The notes under the pieces: generated by a model
Told to the model about the DNA's origin: nothing
What the model saw: only the letters and a program-made list of their open reading frames with translations
Database searches by the model: none
Translations under genes and position numbers: made by a program
Source of the DNA: an uncultured Litoreibacter sp.
GTDB lineage: Bacteria > Pseudomonadota > Alphaproteobacteria > Rhodobacterales > Rhodobacteraceae
NCBI GenBank assembly: GCA_947504205.1
Contig: CANNGL010000005.1
Coordinates: forward strand, 366,751-430,750
Reading direction: 5' to 3'
DNA length: 64,000 nt
In this document: positions 51,351 to 60,919 of the stretch, piece by piece
Numbering within the stretch: position 1 is the first letter of the stretch
Layout of the letters: each line of letters begins with the position of its first letter

Positions 51351-53825
51351 TTAGTTGCCACCGGCCATGTAGGCCGGTAACCACAGCACGATTTGTGGGA
51401 AGGCAAAGAGCAGGGCGAGGCCGAGCAGCTGGACCAACATGAACTGCATCATGCCAAGATAAATGTCCTTGAGGTCCCAATCCGGCACAACACCCTTGAG
51501 GAAATAGGCTGACAAGGCCACAGGCGGGCTCAACCACGCTGTTTGCAGGTTCACCGCAACCAGGATGCCGAACCAGACCATCAGGTCGTACCGATCCAGT
51601 CCATGCACGTCCAAGGCCTCAACGGTGGGCAGCAGGATTGGAACCACGATCAGAACGATCGGGACCCATTCCAGAGGCCACCCCAAGAGGAAGATCAACG
51701 CCATCACCAAGAGCAGGATCAGGTATGGCGACATATCCAGACCCAACAGCAACTCGGTCATCATTTTCGGGGTGCCCAAGGCGCTGAATTCAGCCCCGAA
51801 GAAATTTGACGCCGCGACGAGGAACATGATCAGAACGGTGATTTCCAGTGCTTTGATCAGGCTGTCAAAGAAACTCGGAATGGTGAATTTACCATAGCCG
51901 ATAGACAGCAGGATCGCACCGAAAGCCCCCATCGCTGCAGCTTCGGCAGGCGTGGCAAAGCCCAGAAGGATGGATCCCAGAGCGAAAGAGATCAGGATGG
52001 TCGGCGGCATCAGTCCGGCAAAGAACTCATCCCAGAGCTCCGAGAAGTAGAAATTGCCGTCTGCTTCCGCGCTGTAGATGGGCCGTGCAAGGTAAGCCAA
52101 CAGAACGATGAAGGCCGCCAATACGATGGACATTGTTGGCAGGCTGCCGTCCTCACCCATATTGGCAACGATCATGTAGAGGTGGAACACGACCGCGATG
52201 GGCATGACAATCCGCAACACGTTCAGCTTGCGATAAGCCGCGTGGGCGATGACCAGTGTGATCGCCAAAACAATCAATCCACCGAATGGAATGATCCCGC
52301 CGAACGCGCCGCCTATGCCGAGGCCAAACACCCGACAAATGGTCAGAATGCCCATACAGATCAACGCGACTTCGGCTCCGTAGAAACTGGAGGTGCTGGG
52401 TTGGTCTTCTTCAGACAGGATCGGACCCAAGCTGGGGTTAATCCAGCAGCGCCCCAACGTGTATATGAGGTAGAGCGACGCCAGAATGGCCCCCGGGATA
52501 AAGGCCGCGCGGAACAGATCGAGTGTGGAGACCTCCAAGACCGGTCCCATCACGATCAGCATGATCGAGGGTGGGATCAGAATGCCCAGCGTCCCGCCTG
52601 CCGTAATCGCGCCAGCGGCCAGTTGAACGTTATAGCCCGACCGGCTCATCGTGGCCCCCGCCATGATGCCCAGCAGTGTCACAGAAGCACCCACGATGCC
52701 GGTCGCAGCCGCAAAGATCGTGGACACGATCAGCACCGCAATGAAAAGAGCGCCGCGCACGCGCGCCATGATCATCTGGATCGAGGCGAAGAGGCGCTCC
52801 ATCAGGCCCGCTGACTCCATTACGATGCCCATCAGGACAAAGAGGGGGACCGCCATGAGTTGGTCGTTCAGCATGGTGGAGTTGGTGTTCAGAGTTAGCA
52901 GAAGCGTCGTCAGCTTGAAGTTCGCCCCCCAGATGCCGAAGACGAAACCAAGGAAGATCAGCGTGAAAGAGATCGGAAAGCCGATAAAGATCACGAACAG
53001 CATTGCCGCCAGCATGATCAGCCCAATGATAGGTTTGCTGAGGCTCGGGCTGGCCCGCATCATTTCGGTGAACCATTCGCCACCCGGCACGGTATTCGGC
53101 GCAAAGATCGCCAGAACCAGCCAGATCAAGGCGATGAGATAGATGGGGAGGGCTCGGATAAACCACCGTTCGCGTTCTTTACCCATCTTGTGGAAAGCCC
53201 GGAACGTCTCGGGGATGCCTTGCAGCAGGAGAAGCGCGCCACCAATCGGCATCGCGAGCCGCGCGGGCCACAGGATTGGCTGCCACGCACTGTCCAAAGC
53301 CAAGCGTTCTCCCGTTTCATAGGACAGCCACCAGAATTGGCTGGCCACCACGGTGAAAAAGATCATCGAGGGCATAAAAAACAGCAGATAAAGCGCAGCG
53401 TCTACTGTGGCCTGTGTTTTGCTGGACCAATTTCGGTAGAGAAAATCTGCTCTGATATGCACTCCGCGCATCAGGCCATAACCGGCACCTGCCATCCACA
53501 AAACGCCGGCGATCATCCGGCTTAGGTCATAGGCCTGTAGGGTAGGGCCAAGGCCCAAGTCGCGCGCGAATTCCGCAAATCCTGCATTTTGCAGAATTAT
53601 GAATGAGTTTCTGGAGAAAACCTCCCAGACCACGATTGCTATCAGGGGGACCATCATCAGCGCGATGATTTGACCAGTACGGTAGTTGATCACGTCGATG
53701 GCCGCGGTGATCGGACGTTGCCACGCGGTCATGTCTTCAGGCGTTTGACCCGGAGCCTCAGCGCGTCGCTCGGCGATCAGTTCGTCCGCAATCTCCAGAT
53801 CTTCTGGATTCGGTTCATCTGCCAT
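51351..53825 (-). CDS. TRAP transporter permease, fused DctQ-DctM
   Basis: An 824-residue membrane protein that joins the small (DctQ, about residues 40-230) and large (DctM, about 260-815) TRAP permease subunits in one chain. DctQ-like parts are IVVWEVFSRN and GVHIRADFLY, while DctM-like parts are GIVMESAGLMERLF, GTLGILIPPSIMLIVMG, and FLLGWPLEWVPIVLIVVPIL. It forms with the adjacent binding protein a Na-driven importer of an organic acid. A central region of about 150 residues (about 470-600) is longer than in simple DctM. AGGGAGGG precedes the ATG. Confidence 0.9.
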   Translation of the reverse strand: MADEPNPEDLEIADELIAERRAEAPGQTPEDMTAWQRPITAAIDVINYRTGQIIALMMVPLIAIVVWEVFSRNSFIILQNAGFAEFARDLGLGPTLQAYDLSRMIAGVLWMAGAGYGLMRGVHIRADFLYRNWSSKTQATVDAALYLLFFMPSMIFFTVVASQFWWLSYETGERLALDSAWQPILWPARLAMPIGGALLLLQGIPETFRAFHKMGKERERWFIRALPIYLIALIWLVLAIFAPNTVPGGEWFTEMMRASPSLSKPIIGLIMLAAMLFVIFIGFPISFTLIFLGFVFGIWGANFKLTTLLLTLNTNSTMLNDQLMAVPLFVLMGIVMESAGLMERLFASIQMIMARVRGALFIAVLIVSTIFAAATGIVGASVTLLGIMAGATMSRSGYNVQLAAGAITAGGTLGILIPPSIMLIVMGPVLEVSTLDLFRAAFIPGAILASLYLIYTLGRCWINPSLGPILSEEDQPSTSSFYGAEVALICMGILTICRVFGLGIGGAFGGIIPFGGLIVLAITLVIAHAAYRKLNVLRIVMPIAVVFHLYMIVANMGEDGSLPTMSIVLAAFIVLLAYLARPIYSAEADGNFYFSELWDEFFAGLMPPTILISFALGSILLGFATPAEAAAMGAFGAILLSIGYGKFTIPSFFDSLIKALEITVLIMFLVAASNFFGAEFSALGTPKMMTELLLGLDMSPYLILLLVMALIFLLGWPLEWVPIVLIVVPILLPTVEALDVHGLDRYDLMVWFGILVAVNLQTAWLSPPVALSAYFLKGVVPDWDLKDIYLGMMQFMLVQLLGLALLFAFPQIVLWLPAYMAGGN

Positions 53826-53910
53826 GTGGCGGTCCCTCCCTGGACGTGAAATCGTGGTTCACGTTCTTTTTTTCAAAACGTCAATTGGTGACGCTTGGAA
53901 AACAAGAACG

Positions 53911-53933
53911 AACGGGCCCGGTATGGGCCCGTT
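53911..53933 (-). terminator. Stem-loop after the TRAP binding-protein gene
   Basis: AACGGGCCC and GGGCCCGTT pair perfectly around five bases, followed on the minus strand by CGTTCTTGTTTTCC. It lies between dctP and the permease gene, so it probably sets a higher level for the binding protein. Confidence 0.75.
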
Positions 53934-53943
53934 CTGAACTGAA

Positions 53944-55038
53944 TTACTTCAGTGTGTCTGCGTGAGCGCGTCCCAAACCTGCGTTGGAGGTCTGTGCTCC
54001 GGCCCAGAATGGAACCGCGATATCGGCGAAGTCTTTCTGAGACTGCCATACTTCTGCGAAGAACTCATTCTCGTCAGCCGCAGCTTGCAGTGCGTTTTTG
54101 GCAGCAGCCATGTACTCGGTGAAGTAGTCGGCTGGCGTATCTTCGAGGATCACACCGTGGTTGTCCGTCAGATCTTTCAGCGCTTTGCCGTTTTCATAGA
54201 TGCGGTAGGACAGGGATTTCGACAGCGATGCGTTTGCCGCAACTTCCAGTGCTTTCTTCTCAGTGTCGGAAAGGCCGTCATAGAAGTCGCCGTTCACATA
54301 CATGTCGGCGTTCACTGTCACCTGGTGAAGGCCTTGCAGATAGTAGTGCTTCAGCACTTTCTGGAAGCCGAATACTGAGTCAGGCTTCGGGCAGCACCAT
54401 TCAGCCGCGTCGATGGTTCCTTTTTCCAAAGCTGGCAGAATGTCTGGGCCGCCCATTGCGACGGCAGGAACACCAATGTCAGCGTAAGCAGCGCCAACCA
54501 TGCCTGGAGGGGCACGGAAACGCATCTGACGGAAGTCGTCCATGCTCTCGATTGGTTTTGGGAACCAGCCCAGTGCTTCCGGACCAACTGGCTGCAGAAG
54601 GAAGCCCTTCACGTTGACGCCCATTTCGTCCCACAAACGATCATACAGCTCTTTGCCGCCGCCATACTGGAACCAGCTCAGGAACGCGATGTTGTCGAGG
54701 CCGACACCGGCACCCGCAACAGGTGCACCGAAAAGGTTGGCTGCGACGTGCTTGCCGCCCCAGTAGTGCGTCCAGGCGAAACCACCTTCAACCAGACCGG
54801 CATCAACTGCGTCCATGACATCACGTGGACCGACAACCGCCCCAGCGGGCAGAACTTCGATGACAAGTGAGCCGTTGGTAAGGTCTGCTACGTCCTTGCC
54901 GAATTCTTTCAGCATGAAGACTTCGTCGGCTGTGTCAGACAGCACGGATTGAATGCGCAGGACTTTCTCGGCAAATGCTGCCGAGGCCATAAAGGACAGG
55001 CAAACCGCGCCCGTCGTTAGTGTTTTGAGATTAAACAT
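53944..55038 (-). CDS. TRAP transporter substrate-binding protein, TakP/FcbT-like
   Basis: A 364-residue periplasmic DctP-type protein with a signal peptide (residues 1-23, cut after AFA). It has the conserved arginine segment MRFRAPPGMVG, and the DILPALEKGTIDAAEW segment, followed by CCPKPDSVFGFQKV. This subgroup includes binders of alpha-keto acids and of aromatic or polyol acids, many needing a metal ion. The sequence does not fix the substrate. AGGAG precedes the ATG. It is transcribed with the upstream GMC oxidoreductase and TerC genes, which suggests the ligand or its alcohol precursor is oxidised by that enzyme. Confidence 0.88.
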   Translation of the reverse strand: MFNLKTLTTGAVCLSFMASAAFAEKVLRIQSVLSDTADEVFMLKEFGKDVADLTNGSLVIEVLPAGAVVGPRDVMDAVDAGLVEGGFAWTHYWGGKHVAANLFGAPVAGAGVGLDNIAFLSWFQYGGGKELYDRLWDEMGVNVKGFLLQPVGPEALGWFPKPIESMDDFRQMRFRAPPGMVGAAYADIGVPAVAMGGPDILPALEKGTIDAAEWCCPKPDSVFGFQKVLKHYYLQGLHQVTVNADMYVNGDFYDGLSDTEKKALEVAANASLSKSLSYRIYENGKALKDLTDNHGVILEDTPADYFTEYMAAAKNALQAAADENEFFAEVWQSQKDFADIAVPFWAGAQTSNAGLGRAHADTLK

Positions 55039-55148
55039 GTATCTCCTCCCTAGTGTTCAGCCTTCGTAATTATGTCGGTTCGGCAGTGAAGGCATACCGC
55101 AAAACCCTTGGTCGCAATTCAGTTATGCTCGCGCACCAAATCCCTGTG

Positions 55149-55820
55149 TCAGTGTCCTCCCTTGGACAAATCATACCCTTCGATCAGGCCCAGCATCGGG
55201 CCGACCCCTTGGTTGATGTCAAAGACACCACGGTAGAACATCTCTCCGGCGACATAGACCAGCACGATCAGACCCAGCCAGCTGATCCAAGGGTACTTGG
55301 TCAGCAGCTTCATGATCAGTGTTGCCGCAAACGCCATCAGAACAATCGCCAGACCCAGCCCGAAGACCAGCATGGTCGTGTCGCCATCTGCAATCGCGGC
55401 CACCGCCAGCACATTGTCCAACGACATCGAAACGTCCGCGATCGTGATTGAAATCAGCGCCGCCCGCATGGTTCGTCGCGGCGCTCCGGTATACCCGGCC
55501 TCCGGATTATCGGCTATCTCCATCGCGTGTTCGGCTTGGGCATCTATGCCCTCGCGAATTTCGACAAACAGACGCCAGCAGACCCAAAATAGCAGGAGCG
55601 AACCCACGAACAGAATGCCGGGAATACCCAGCAGTTTGGTCGCGATAATTGCAAACAAGATGCGCAGAACTGCGGCGATAATCATGCCGTAGAGAATGGC
55701 CTTCTTGCGCAACTCTGGCGCCAGACCGGCGGCTGCCATGCCGATGATCAGGGCGTTGTCACCCGAGAGGATCAGGTCGGCAATGATGATCTTGCCAAAG
55801 TCCAGTGCGGTATCGATCAT
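55149..55820 (-). CDS. TerC/YjbE-family integral membrane protein
   Basis: A 223-residue membrane protein with about seven spans. The acidic segments LILSGDNALIIGMAAAGL (about 17-34) and DVSMSLDNVLAVAAIA are the TerC signature, thought to bind metal ions; members act in tellurite resistance or manganese export. Its ATG follows the GMC gene stop by only three bases, so it is translated with it. Why a metal-exporter-like protein belongs to this operon is unclear. Confidence 0.87.
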   Translation of the reverse strand: MIDTALDFGKIIIADLILSGDNALIIGMAAAGLAPELRKKAILYGMIIAAVLRILFAIIATKLLGIPGILFVGSLLLFWVCWRLFVEIREGIDAQAEHAMEIADNPEAGYTGAPRRTMRAALISITIADVSMSLDNVLAVAAIADGDTTMLVFGLGLAIVLMAFAATLIMKLLTKYPWISWLGLIVLVYVAGEMFYRGVFDINQGVGPMLGLIEGYDLSKGGH

Positions 55821-55823
55821 ATT

Positions 55824-57458
55824 CTAAACTGCTGCCTCTTCGAGTTTCTTTGACGGGCGCATGCGCTCCGCGTCCGCAAGGATCAGGTCAGAGGCTTTTT
55901 CGCCAATCATGATCGTTGGTGCATTGGTGTTGGCCGATACGATGATCGGCATGATCGAGGCATCGGCGACACGCAGTCCCTCGACGCCCTTAACTTTCAG
56001 GTCCGGTGTTACAACGGCCATGTCATCCACACCCATCTTGCAGGTGCCTGTCGGGTGGTAGATCGTGGTGGAGTTGTCTCTCGCCCAATCCAGCAGGCCA
56101 TCGTAGTCATCATCTGCCATGGCGGGGCCGGGTTTGTATTCCTCGGTGATCACCTCTTTCAGAGGGCTCATCCGGGCAATGCGTCTGGCGATGCGGATAC
56201 CTTCCACGAGCGTGTCGCGGTCGGTCTTCGTGGCCAGGTAGTTGGGAAAGATTTTCGGGTAATCCCGCATATCGCCAGACCGCAGTTCAAGGTGGCCTGC
56301 GCTTTCTGGTCTCAACTGGAGCACTGACGCGGTAAATGCATCAAAATCATGGGCTTCCGTGCCCATCTTGTCAGTTGAAAAGGGCTGGATGTGAAACTGA
56401 ATGTCCGGCACGTCAAGATCAGGCCGCGTCTTCAGAAACGCGACGCCGAGTGATGCGGCCATCGCCATCGGGCCACCCCTTGTAAGGATGTAACGAAGCC
56501 CGATAAGCCCTTGTTTGAAATAGTTATTGATCTCGGTATTGATCGTGGACAGTGTCGTTTTGTAGACCGGTCGCGCTTGCAGATGGTCCTGAAGGTTTTT
56601 GCCGACACCTTTCAGTTCATGCACCATTTCGATGCCATGTGGCTTCAGCTCATCCGCATCGCCAATTCCCGACACCATCATGATCTGCGGTGAGGCCAGC
56701 GCGCCGGCGGCCAGAATGACCTCTTTGCGTGCGGTCATCGTGATGGTTTTGCCTTGATAGTAAGCCTTCAACCCGGTGCAGCGCTTGCCCTCGAAGACCA
56801 GTCTTTCGACCGGGCAGTGGACCATTACTGTCAGGTTGCTGCGCGACTTCGCCGGGTTCAGATACGCGACCGCTGACGAGCAGCGCCGCCCGTTGCGTGT
56901 GGTCAGTTGGAACAGGCCCACGCCCTCCTGCACGTCACCGTTATAGTCGGGGTTCTTGCGGTAGCCCGCAGCCTCTGCCGCATCCAGCCACCGGTCCACG
57001 ACTTCGCGGGTGACGTTGGTGTCCGATACGCTGAGCGGGCCATCGCGCCCGCGATCTTCATCCTGACCGCCATCGTAGCTCTCAGAGCGCTTGAAGAGGG
57101 GTTTTACATCATCCCATGACCAACCCGTGTTGCCCAACTGGCGCCAGCCATCATAATCCTGCGGTTGTCCCCGGACATATAGCAGCCCGTTGATCGAACT
57201 TGATCCGCCCAGAACCTTGCCGCGGGGCCATTTGATCGACCGGCCATTGATGCCTGGATCAGGCTCCGTCTCGTAGCTCCAGTCGGTCTTGGGATTGCCC
57301 ATCGTCTTGAAGTAGCCAACGGGGACATGGATCCATGGATAGGTATCCTTGCCCCCGGCCTCCAGCACGGCAACTTTGTATTTCCCATTTTCGGAGAGAC
57401 GGTTCGCAAGAACACATCCGGCCGACCCTGCGCCTACAATGATGTAGTCAAATTCCAC
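55824..57458 (-). CDS. GMC-family FAD oxidoreductase (choline/alcohol dehydrogenase-like)
   Basis: A 544-residue flavoprotein of the glucose-methanol-choline family. The FAD motif VGAGSAGCVLANRLSE is at 7-22, the GMC signature PRGKVLGGSSSINGLLYVRG at about 79-98, and the active-site pair His in YHPTGTCKMG with Asn in SANTNAPTIMIGE near the end. The start is GTG with GGGAGG upstream. BetA (choline dehydrogenase) is the closest label by habit, but no betB, betC or betI is nearby. The TRAP and IclR neighbours suggest another alcohol, so I leave the substrate open. Confidence 0.88.
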   Translation of the reverse strand: MEFDYIIVGAGSAGCVLANRLSENGKYKVAVLEAGGKDTYPWIHVPVGYFKTMGNPKTDWSYETEPDPGINGRSIKWPRGKVLGGSSSINGLLYVRGQPQDYDGWRQLGNTGWSWDDVKPLFKRSESYDGGQDEDRGRDGPLSVSDTNVTREVVDRWLDAAEAAGYRKNPDYNGDVQEGVGLFQLTTRNGRRCSSAVAYLNPAKSRSNLTVMVHCPVERLVFEGKRCTGLKAYYQGKTITMTARKEVILAAGALASPQIMMVSGIGDADELKPHGIEMVHELKGVGKNLQDHLQARPVYKTTLSTINTEINNYFKQGLIGLRYILTRGGPMAMAASLGVAFLKTRPDLDVPDIQFHIQPFSTDKMGTEAHDFDAFTASVLQLRPESAGHLELRSGDMRDYPKIFPNYLATKTDRDTLVEGIRIARRIARMSPLKEVITEEYKPGPAMADDDYDGLLDWARDNSTTIYHPTGTCKMGVDDMAVVTPDLKVKGVEGLRVADASIMPIIVSANTNAPTIMIGEKASDLILADAERMRPSKKLEEAAV

Positions 57459-57494
57459 TCACTTCCTCCCAAAAGTGTTGAAATTTCAAAAAAT

Positions 57495-57509
57495 GAGACT
57501 TTTAGTCTC
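57495..57509. promoter_or_regulatory. Palindrome in the GMC-IclR divergent promoter region
   Basis: GAGACT (57495-57500) and AGTCTC (57504-57509) form a perfect inverted repeat around TTT, flanked by A and T runs. No gene ends here, so an operator, probably for the IclR protein, is more likely than a terminator. Confidence 0.6.
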
Positions 57510-57567
57510 GTTTTTATAGCCGAACATGATAAACTGAGTCGTGCAAGGATTAATTTGTGAGCGTGCA

Positions 57568-58329
57568 ATGAAAGACGATGATCGCATTCCGACCAATCTG
57601 AGAACTCTGTTGATCCTCGAAGCTGTGGGTGCGCAATCCGACCCGATGAGCCCTGCTGATCTTGGTCGGGTGATAGGATTACCCAAGCAAACCGTACACA
57701 GATTGTGCAACACGCTTCTCGAAGAGGGGTTTCTGGTGCGCGATGAACGGAAGAAAGGGCTGCGTCCGGGCAGGCGGGCCCGGTTGATGGCATCAGGGGT
57801 GATGCATGCCTCAAGCTCTCATATCGTGCGCAACCGGGTGCTGCGGGAGTTGTCTGACCTGACGGGCGAGACGGTGAACTACGTGGTTCCGGAAGATCGC
57901 GGCATGGCCTATCAGGATCGCGTCGAAACCGATTGGCCTATTCGCATCCAGCTGCCGGTTGGCTCGACCGTGCCGTTTTTCTGCACCGCCAGCGGAAAGG
58001 TCTATCTGGCCAGCCTGCCCAAGGCCCAGCGTCGCAGACTCGTCAGCGTGATGCATTTCGAGAAGCACACGGACACGACGATCACCGATCCGGAGGTGCT
58101 TCTGGCCGAACTGCAGGAAACCGCGAAGCGCGGCTATTCCCTCGACAATGGCGAATTCTTCGACTCGATGAATGCGATTGCGGCACCGGTCTATGATGGG
58201 GCAGGGCGCTACTGTGCCTCGCTGGCAATCCACGCGCCTACCCAGCGAATGCCGATCACCACGGCGGTGCAATACAAAGACCAGCTTTTTGCCGCGTCGA
58301 AAAAGCTCACTCAGACCTTGTTCGACTGA
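57568..58329 (+). CDS. IclR-family transcriptional regulator
   Basis: A 253-residue regulator with an N-terminal winged helix (about 9-75, LGRVIGLPKQTVHRLCNTLL) and an IclR effector domain (about 90-250) that keeps TASGKVYLASL, RGYSLDNGEF and AIAAPVYDGAGRYCASLAI. I start at the ATG at 57568; a GTG at 57541 is possible. It is divergent from the GMC-TerC-TRAP operon and is its likely repressor or activator. Its end overlaps the MFS gene by 19 bases. Confidence 0.87.
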   Translation: MKDDDRIPTNLRTLLILEAVGAQSDPMSPADLGRVIGLPKQTVHRLCNTLLEEGFLVRDERKKGLRPGRRARLMASGVMHASSSHIVRNRVLRELSDLTGETVNYVVPEDRGMAYQDRVETDWPIRIQLPVGSTVPFFCTASGKVYLASLPKAQRRRLVSVMHFEKHTDTTITDPEVLLAELQETAKRGYSLDNGEFFDSMNAIAAPVYDGAGRYCASLAIHAPTQRMPITTAVQYKDQLFAASKKLTQTLFD

Positions 58330-59525
58330 GCGGGTTCCAAATCGATACGCAAACAGGCGAGCGCTAACGCGACCAAGGCGCAGAACCCAAATGCGGCATA
58401 CCAGAACAGGATGGCCTTGATGTCGCTATAGGGCATGGGTCCGCCTTGCGTAACACTGTTTGATGCGACGAAAAGCGATCCCGCAAAGGCCAGCCGCGCG
58501 ACAAGCCCTTGAATTGAAAGGTAAGTTGCCCGCGCCTCATTCGGCAATAGCGGCTGAATCCGGGCTGTTATGAAAGGTTGCGAAAACGATATCGGCACCA
58601 TCCGGAGGAACAGCAGCGCTACTGCCCACGAACTGTTTGTGGCCGAAAATATCGCGGCCAGCCCCACCTGCATCCCAAAAGCCAGCAGCAAAATTGCGGC
58701 CAAGCCGATCGTTTGACGCAGACGCAAGGCAATCAGCGAACTCAGCACTGAAACAATCATCATCGTGGCAGAGACCAAACCGCTTATCAGTGGCGCCTCG
58801 GTTTGCAAGCCGGTTCCGCCGAGGGCTTCCAGTATGAAGGGTTGGCCGAAAACAAAATGGAGGTGGCTAAACCCATACATTAACACCGCAAGGGCGAAGA
58901 GCCATACTAACACCGGATTGCGCAAAGACGTTGCGATTATCGCCATCGAGACGCGCGTGTCCCAGAGGGATCCGTCCTTGCGTCTTGGCTCGCGGCACAG
59001 GATGACAATCCAAAGCAACACCACAAAGGCGAGGGCTCCGGCGTAAAAGGGCCAACGTTCGTTTGCCAATGCCATCCAGCCGCCCGTGACGGCCGAGATC
59101 GCAAAGCCCGCGAAGCCGAACCGCCAAGCTTTGAGTTCCTGGGCTTCAATCTCACCGCCCCGGCCATCCTCGTGAAGGCTTTCGTACAAAAGCGAGCTGT
59201 CGGTTCCCGATGCAAAGGCGGTTGCTGCTCCGAGCATAGTTTGCCCCGCACAGAAGGCTAGGAAACTCTCACCCACGGCGAGGCAGATTGCGCCCACAGC
59301 GCCTGCTACGCCCGCCCAGAGCAGGGTGATGCGGCGCCCGAGTTTGTCGGACATGTAGCCGGACGGAACCTCAAGCACAGTTGTGGCGACATCATAGACC
59401 GCATAGAGCAATATCGCATCGGCAGCAGACAGTTCCTTTTGCAGATATAAAAACCAGGTGGCTTGCCAAAAGACGAGGCTCTGTAAGAACTTGAACCAAG
59501 GATAAAGCGTGATATTGCGCTGCAT
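58311..59525 (-). CDS. Major facilitator superfamily transporter
   Basis: A 404-residue protein with about 12 hydrophobic spans. The loop between spans 2 and 3 reads GYMSDKLGRRITLLWAG, the MFS signature. A GTG at 59552 would add nine residues; the ATG at 59525 begins just before span 1 and is preferred. The exported or imported compound is not predictable. It is the last gene of the minus-strand run that starts near 62986. Confidence 0.82.
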   Translation of the reverse strand: MQRNITLYPWFKFLQSLVFWQATWFLYLQKELSAADAILLYAVYDVATTVLEVPSGYMSDKLGRRITLLWAGVAGAVGAICLAVGESFLAFCAGQTMLGAATAFASGTDSSLLYESLHEDGRGGEIEAQELKAWRFGFAGFAISAVTGGWMALANERWPFYAGALAFVVLLWIVILCREPRRKDGSLWDTRVSMAIIATSLRNPVLVWLFALAVLMYGFSHLHFVFGQPFILEALGGTGLQTEAPLISGLVSATMMIVSVLSSLIALRLRQTIGLAAILLLAFGMQVGLAAIFSATNSSWAVALLFLRMVPISFSQPFITARIQPLLPNEARATYLSIQGLVARLAFAGSLFVASNSVTQGGPMPYSDIKAILFWYAAFGFCALVALALACLRIDLEPAQSNKV

Positions 59526-59558
59526 CTGAGTAGAGTGGGCGGTGTGGCCCACGCTTGT

Positions 59559-60002
59559 CTAGTCTTGATCGTCCATCCAGATCGTCACAGGCCCGTCATT
59601 GATGAGCGAGACGGCCATATCGGCCCCGAACTTTCCCTCACCTGTGGTTACGTTCAGTTCCCGAAGACAGGTCACGAAGTGACGATAAAGCGCTTCGCCG
59701 TCCGCAGGGCTGGCCGCAGTCGAAAAGCCGGGCCGGTTGCCCCGTCTTGTGTCTGCCGCAAGGGTGAACTGACTGACCACCAAGGCGCGTCCGCCCGTAT
59801 CCAGCAGGGATCGGTTCATCCGGCCCTCATCATCTTTGAAGATGCGCAGTTTTGTAATCTTGGCGGCCATTTTCTCGGCCTGTTCGGGTGTGTCACCCTG
59901 CATGGCGCAGAACAGGATGAGCAATCCGGGGCCTGTTTGGCCAATCACCTCATCATCTACGCGGACCGAGGCTTCGCTGACACGCTGGATCAGAGCCCTC
60001 AT
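59559..60002 (-). CDS. dtd: D-aminoacyl-tRNA deacylase
   Basis: A 147-residue Dtd protein, which removes D-amino acids (and glycine from tRNA-Ala) mischarged on tRNA. It begins [19 protein letters not shown] and keeps the active-site segments [20 protein letters not shown] (SQFTL) and the C-terminal GxPVT-like [10 protein letters not shown]. The ATG at 60002 overlaps the kinase stop (ATGA) and is preferred to the frame start at 60017. Confidence 0.94.
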   Translation of the reverse strand: MRALIQRVSEASVRVDDEVIGQTGPGLLILFCAMQGDTPEQAEKMAAKITKLRIFKDDEGRMNRSLLDTGGRALVVSQFTLAADTRRGNRPGFSTAASPADGEALYRHFVTCLRELNVTTGEGKFGADMAVSLINDGPVTIWMDDQD

Positions 60003-60919
60003 ATCTCGCTGGCCCAAGGCGGGTTGGCGCCCGCGCGGCTGACGGTCACGGCTGCGGCACGCGCCCCGCGCGTCAGAGCATTCCTCAGCACCTTATCATC
60101 GATCCCGGCGACGCCTTCTCGTGTCATGGCACCTGACGCGCTCAGCGATGACAGGAAGCCGGCATTGAATGTGTCGCCTGCACCCACAGTATCGATCACA
60201 TCGACCTTTTCCGAAGGCACAAACAAGGAGCCGCGGTTGTGATAGGCCGTCACCCCTTTTGCGCCTTCTGTGATCAATACGATCCGGGCGCCAGAGGCGC
60301 GGATTTGATCCACCTGTTTGGCAATGTCACCCTCACCCTTGAGCCAAAACAGATCTTCGTCGCTCAACTTCACGATATCCGCCAGCGCCATCATGCGTTC
60401 GATGCGCGCGCGGGTTGCGTCTTCGTCTGTGACGAAGCCCTGCCTGATATTGGGGTCGATCATGGTGACACGATTGCCAGCCTCGCGCGTCATCAATGCC
60501 TCATAGGCTGTGCCGCAAGGTTCGCTGACCAAAGAAATACCGCCGAAAAACAGCGCGTTGATGTTGCTGGAAAGATCGGGAAGATCTGCCTCGGTCAATG
60601 CTTTCAGGGCAGAGTTTTCGTCATAAAACGCATATGTCGCCTGACCGTTGACCAGTTTGACAAAGGCCAATGTGCAAGGGCGATCAAGACGCGGCGACAA
60701 GCTGGCATCAACGCCCGAGTTTTTCATCTGCTCCAACAGCAGGTCGCCAAAAAGGTCTTTGGACAGCCCACAGAGAAATCCAGATCCAGCCCCCAGGCGA
60801 CCCAGGGCGATTGCGGTATTGTAAACGGCTCCACCGGGGTAGGGCGCATAGGCAGTTTCCCCCTCACGCGTTTGACGTGGGAGCATATCTATCAAAGCTT
60901 CTCCGCAGCAAAGGATCAT
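59999..60919 (-). CDS. PfkB-family sugar kinase (fructokinase-like)
   Basis: A 306-residue ribokinase-fold kinase. The N-terminal GEALIDMLP, the sugar-site [15 protein letters not shown] segment and the C-terminal anion-hole motif [15 protein letters not shown] with the catalytic aspartate are present. Fructose is the usual substrate of this subgroup. It is cotranscribed with overlaps on both sides, without sugar transporters. Confidence 0.87.
   Translation of the reverse strand: MILCCGEALIDMLPRQTREGETAYAPYPGGAVYNTAIALGRLGAGSGFLCGLSKDLFGDLLLEQMKNSGVDASLSPRLDRPCTLAFVKLVNGQATYAFYDENSALKALTEADLPDLSSNINALFFGGISLVSEPCGTAYEALMTREAGNRVTMIDPNIRQGFVTDEDATRARIERMMALADIVKLSDEDLFWLKGEGDIAKQVDQIRASGARIVLITEGAKGVTAYHNRGSLFVPSEKVDVIDTVGAGDTFNAGFLSSLSASGAMTREGVAGIDDKVLRNALTRGARAAAVTVSRAGANPPWASEI

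Noticed and set aside
55824-57458. Naming the GMC oxidoreductase betA
   Set aside because: Family membership is clear but choline specificity is not; no betB, betC, betI or choline transporter is in the neighbourhood.
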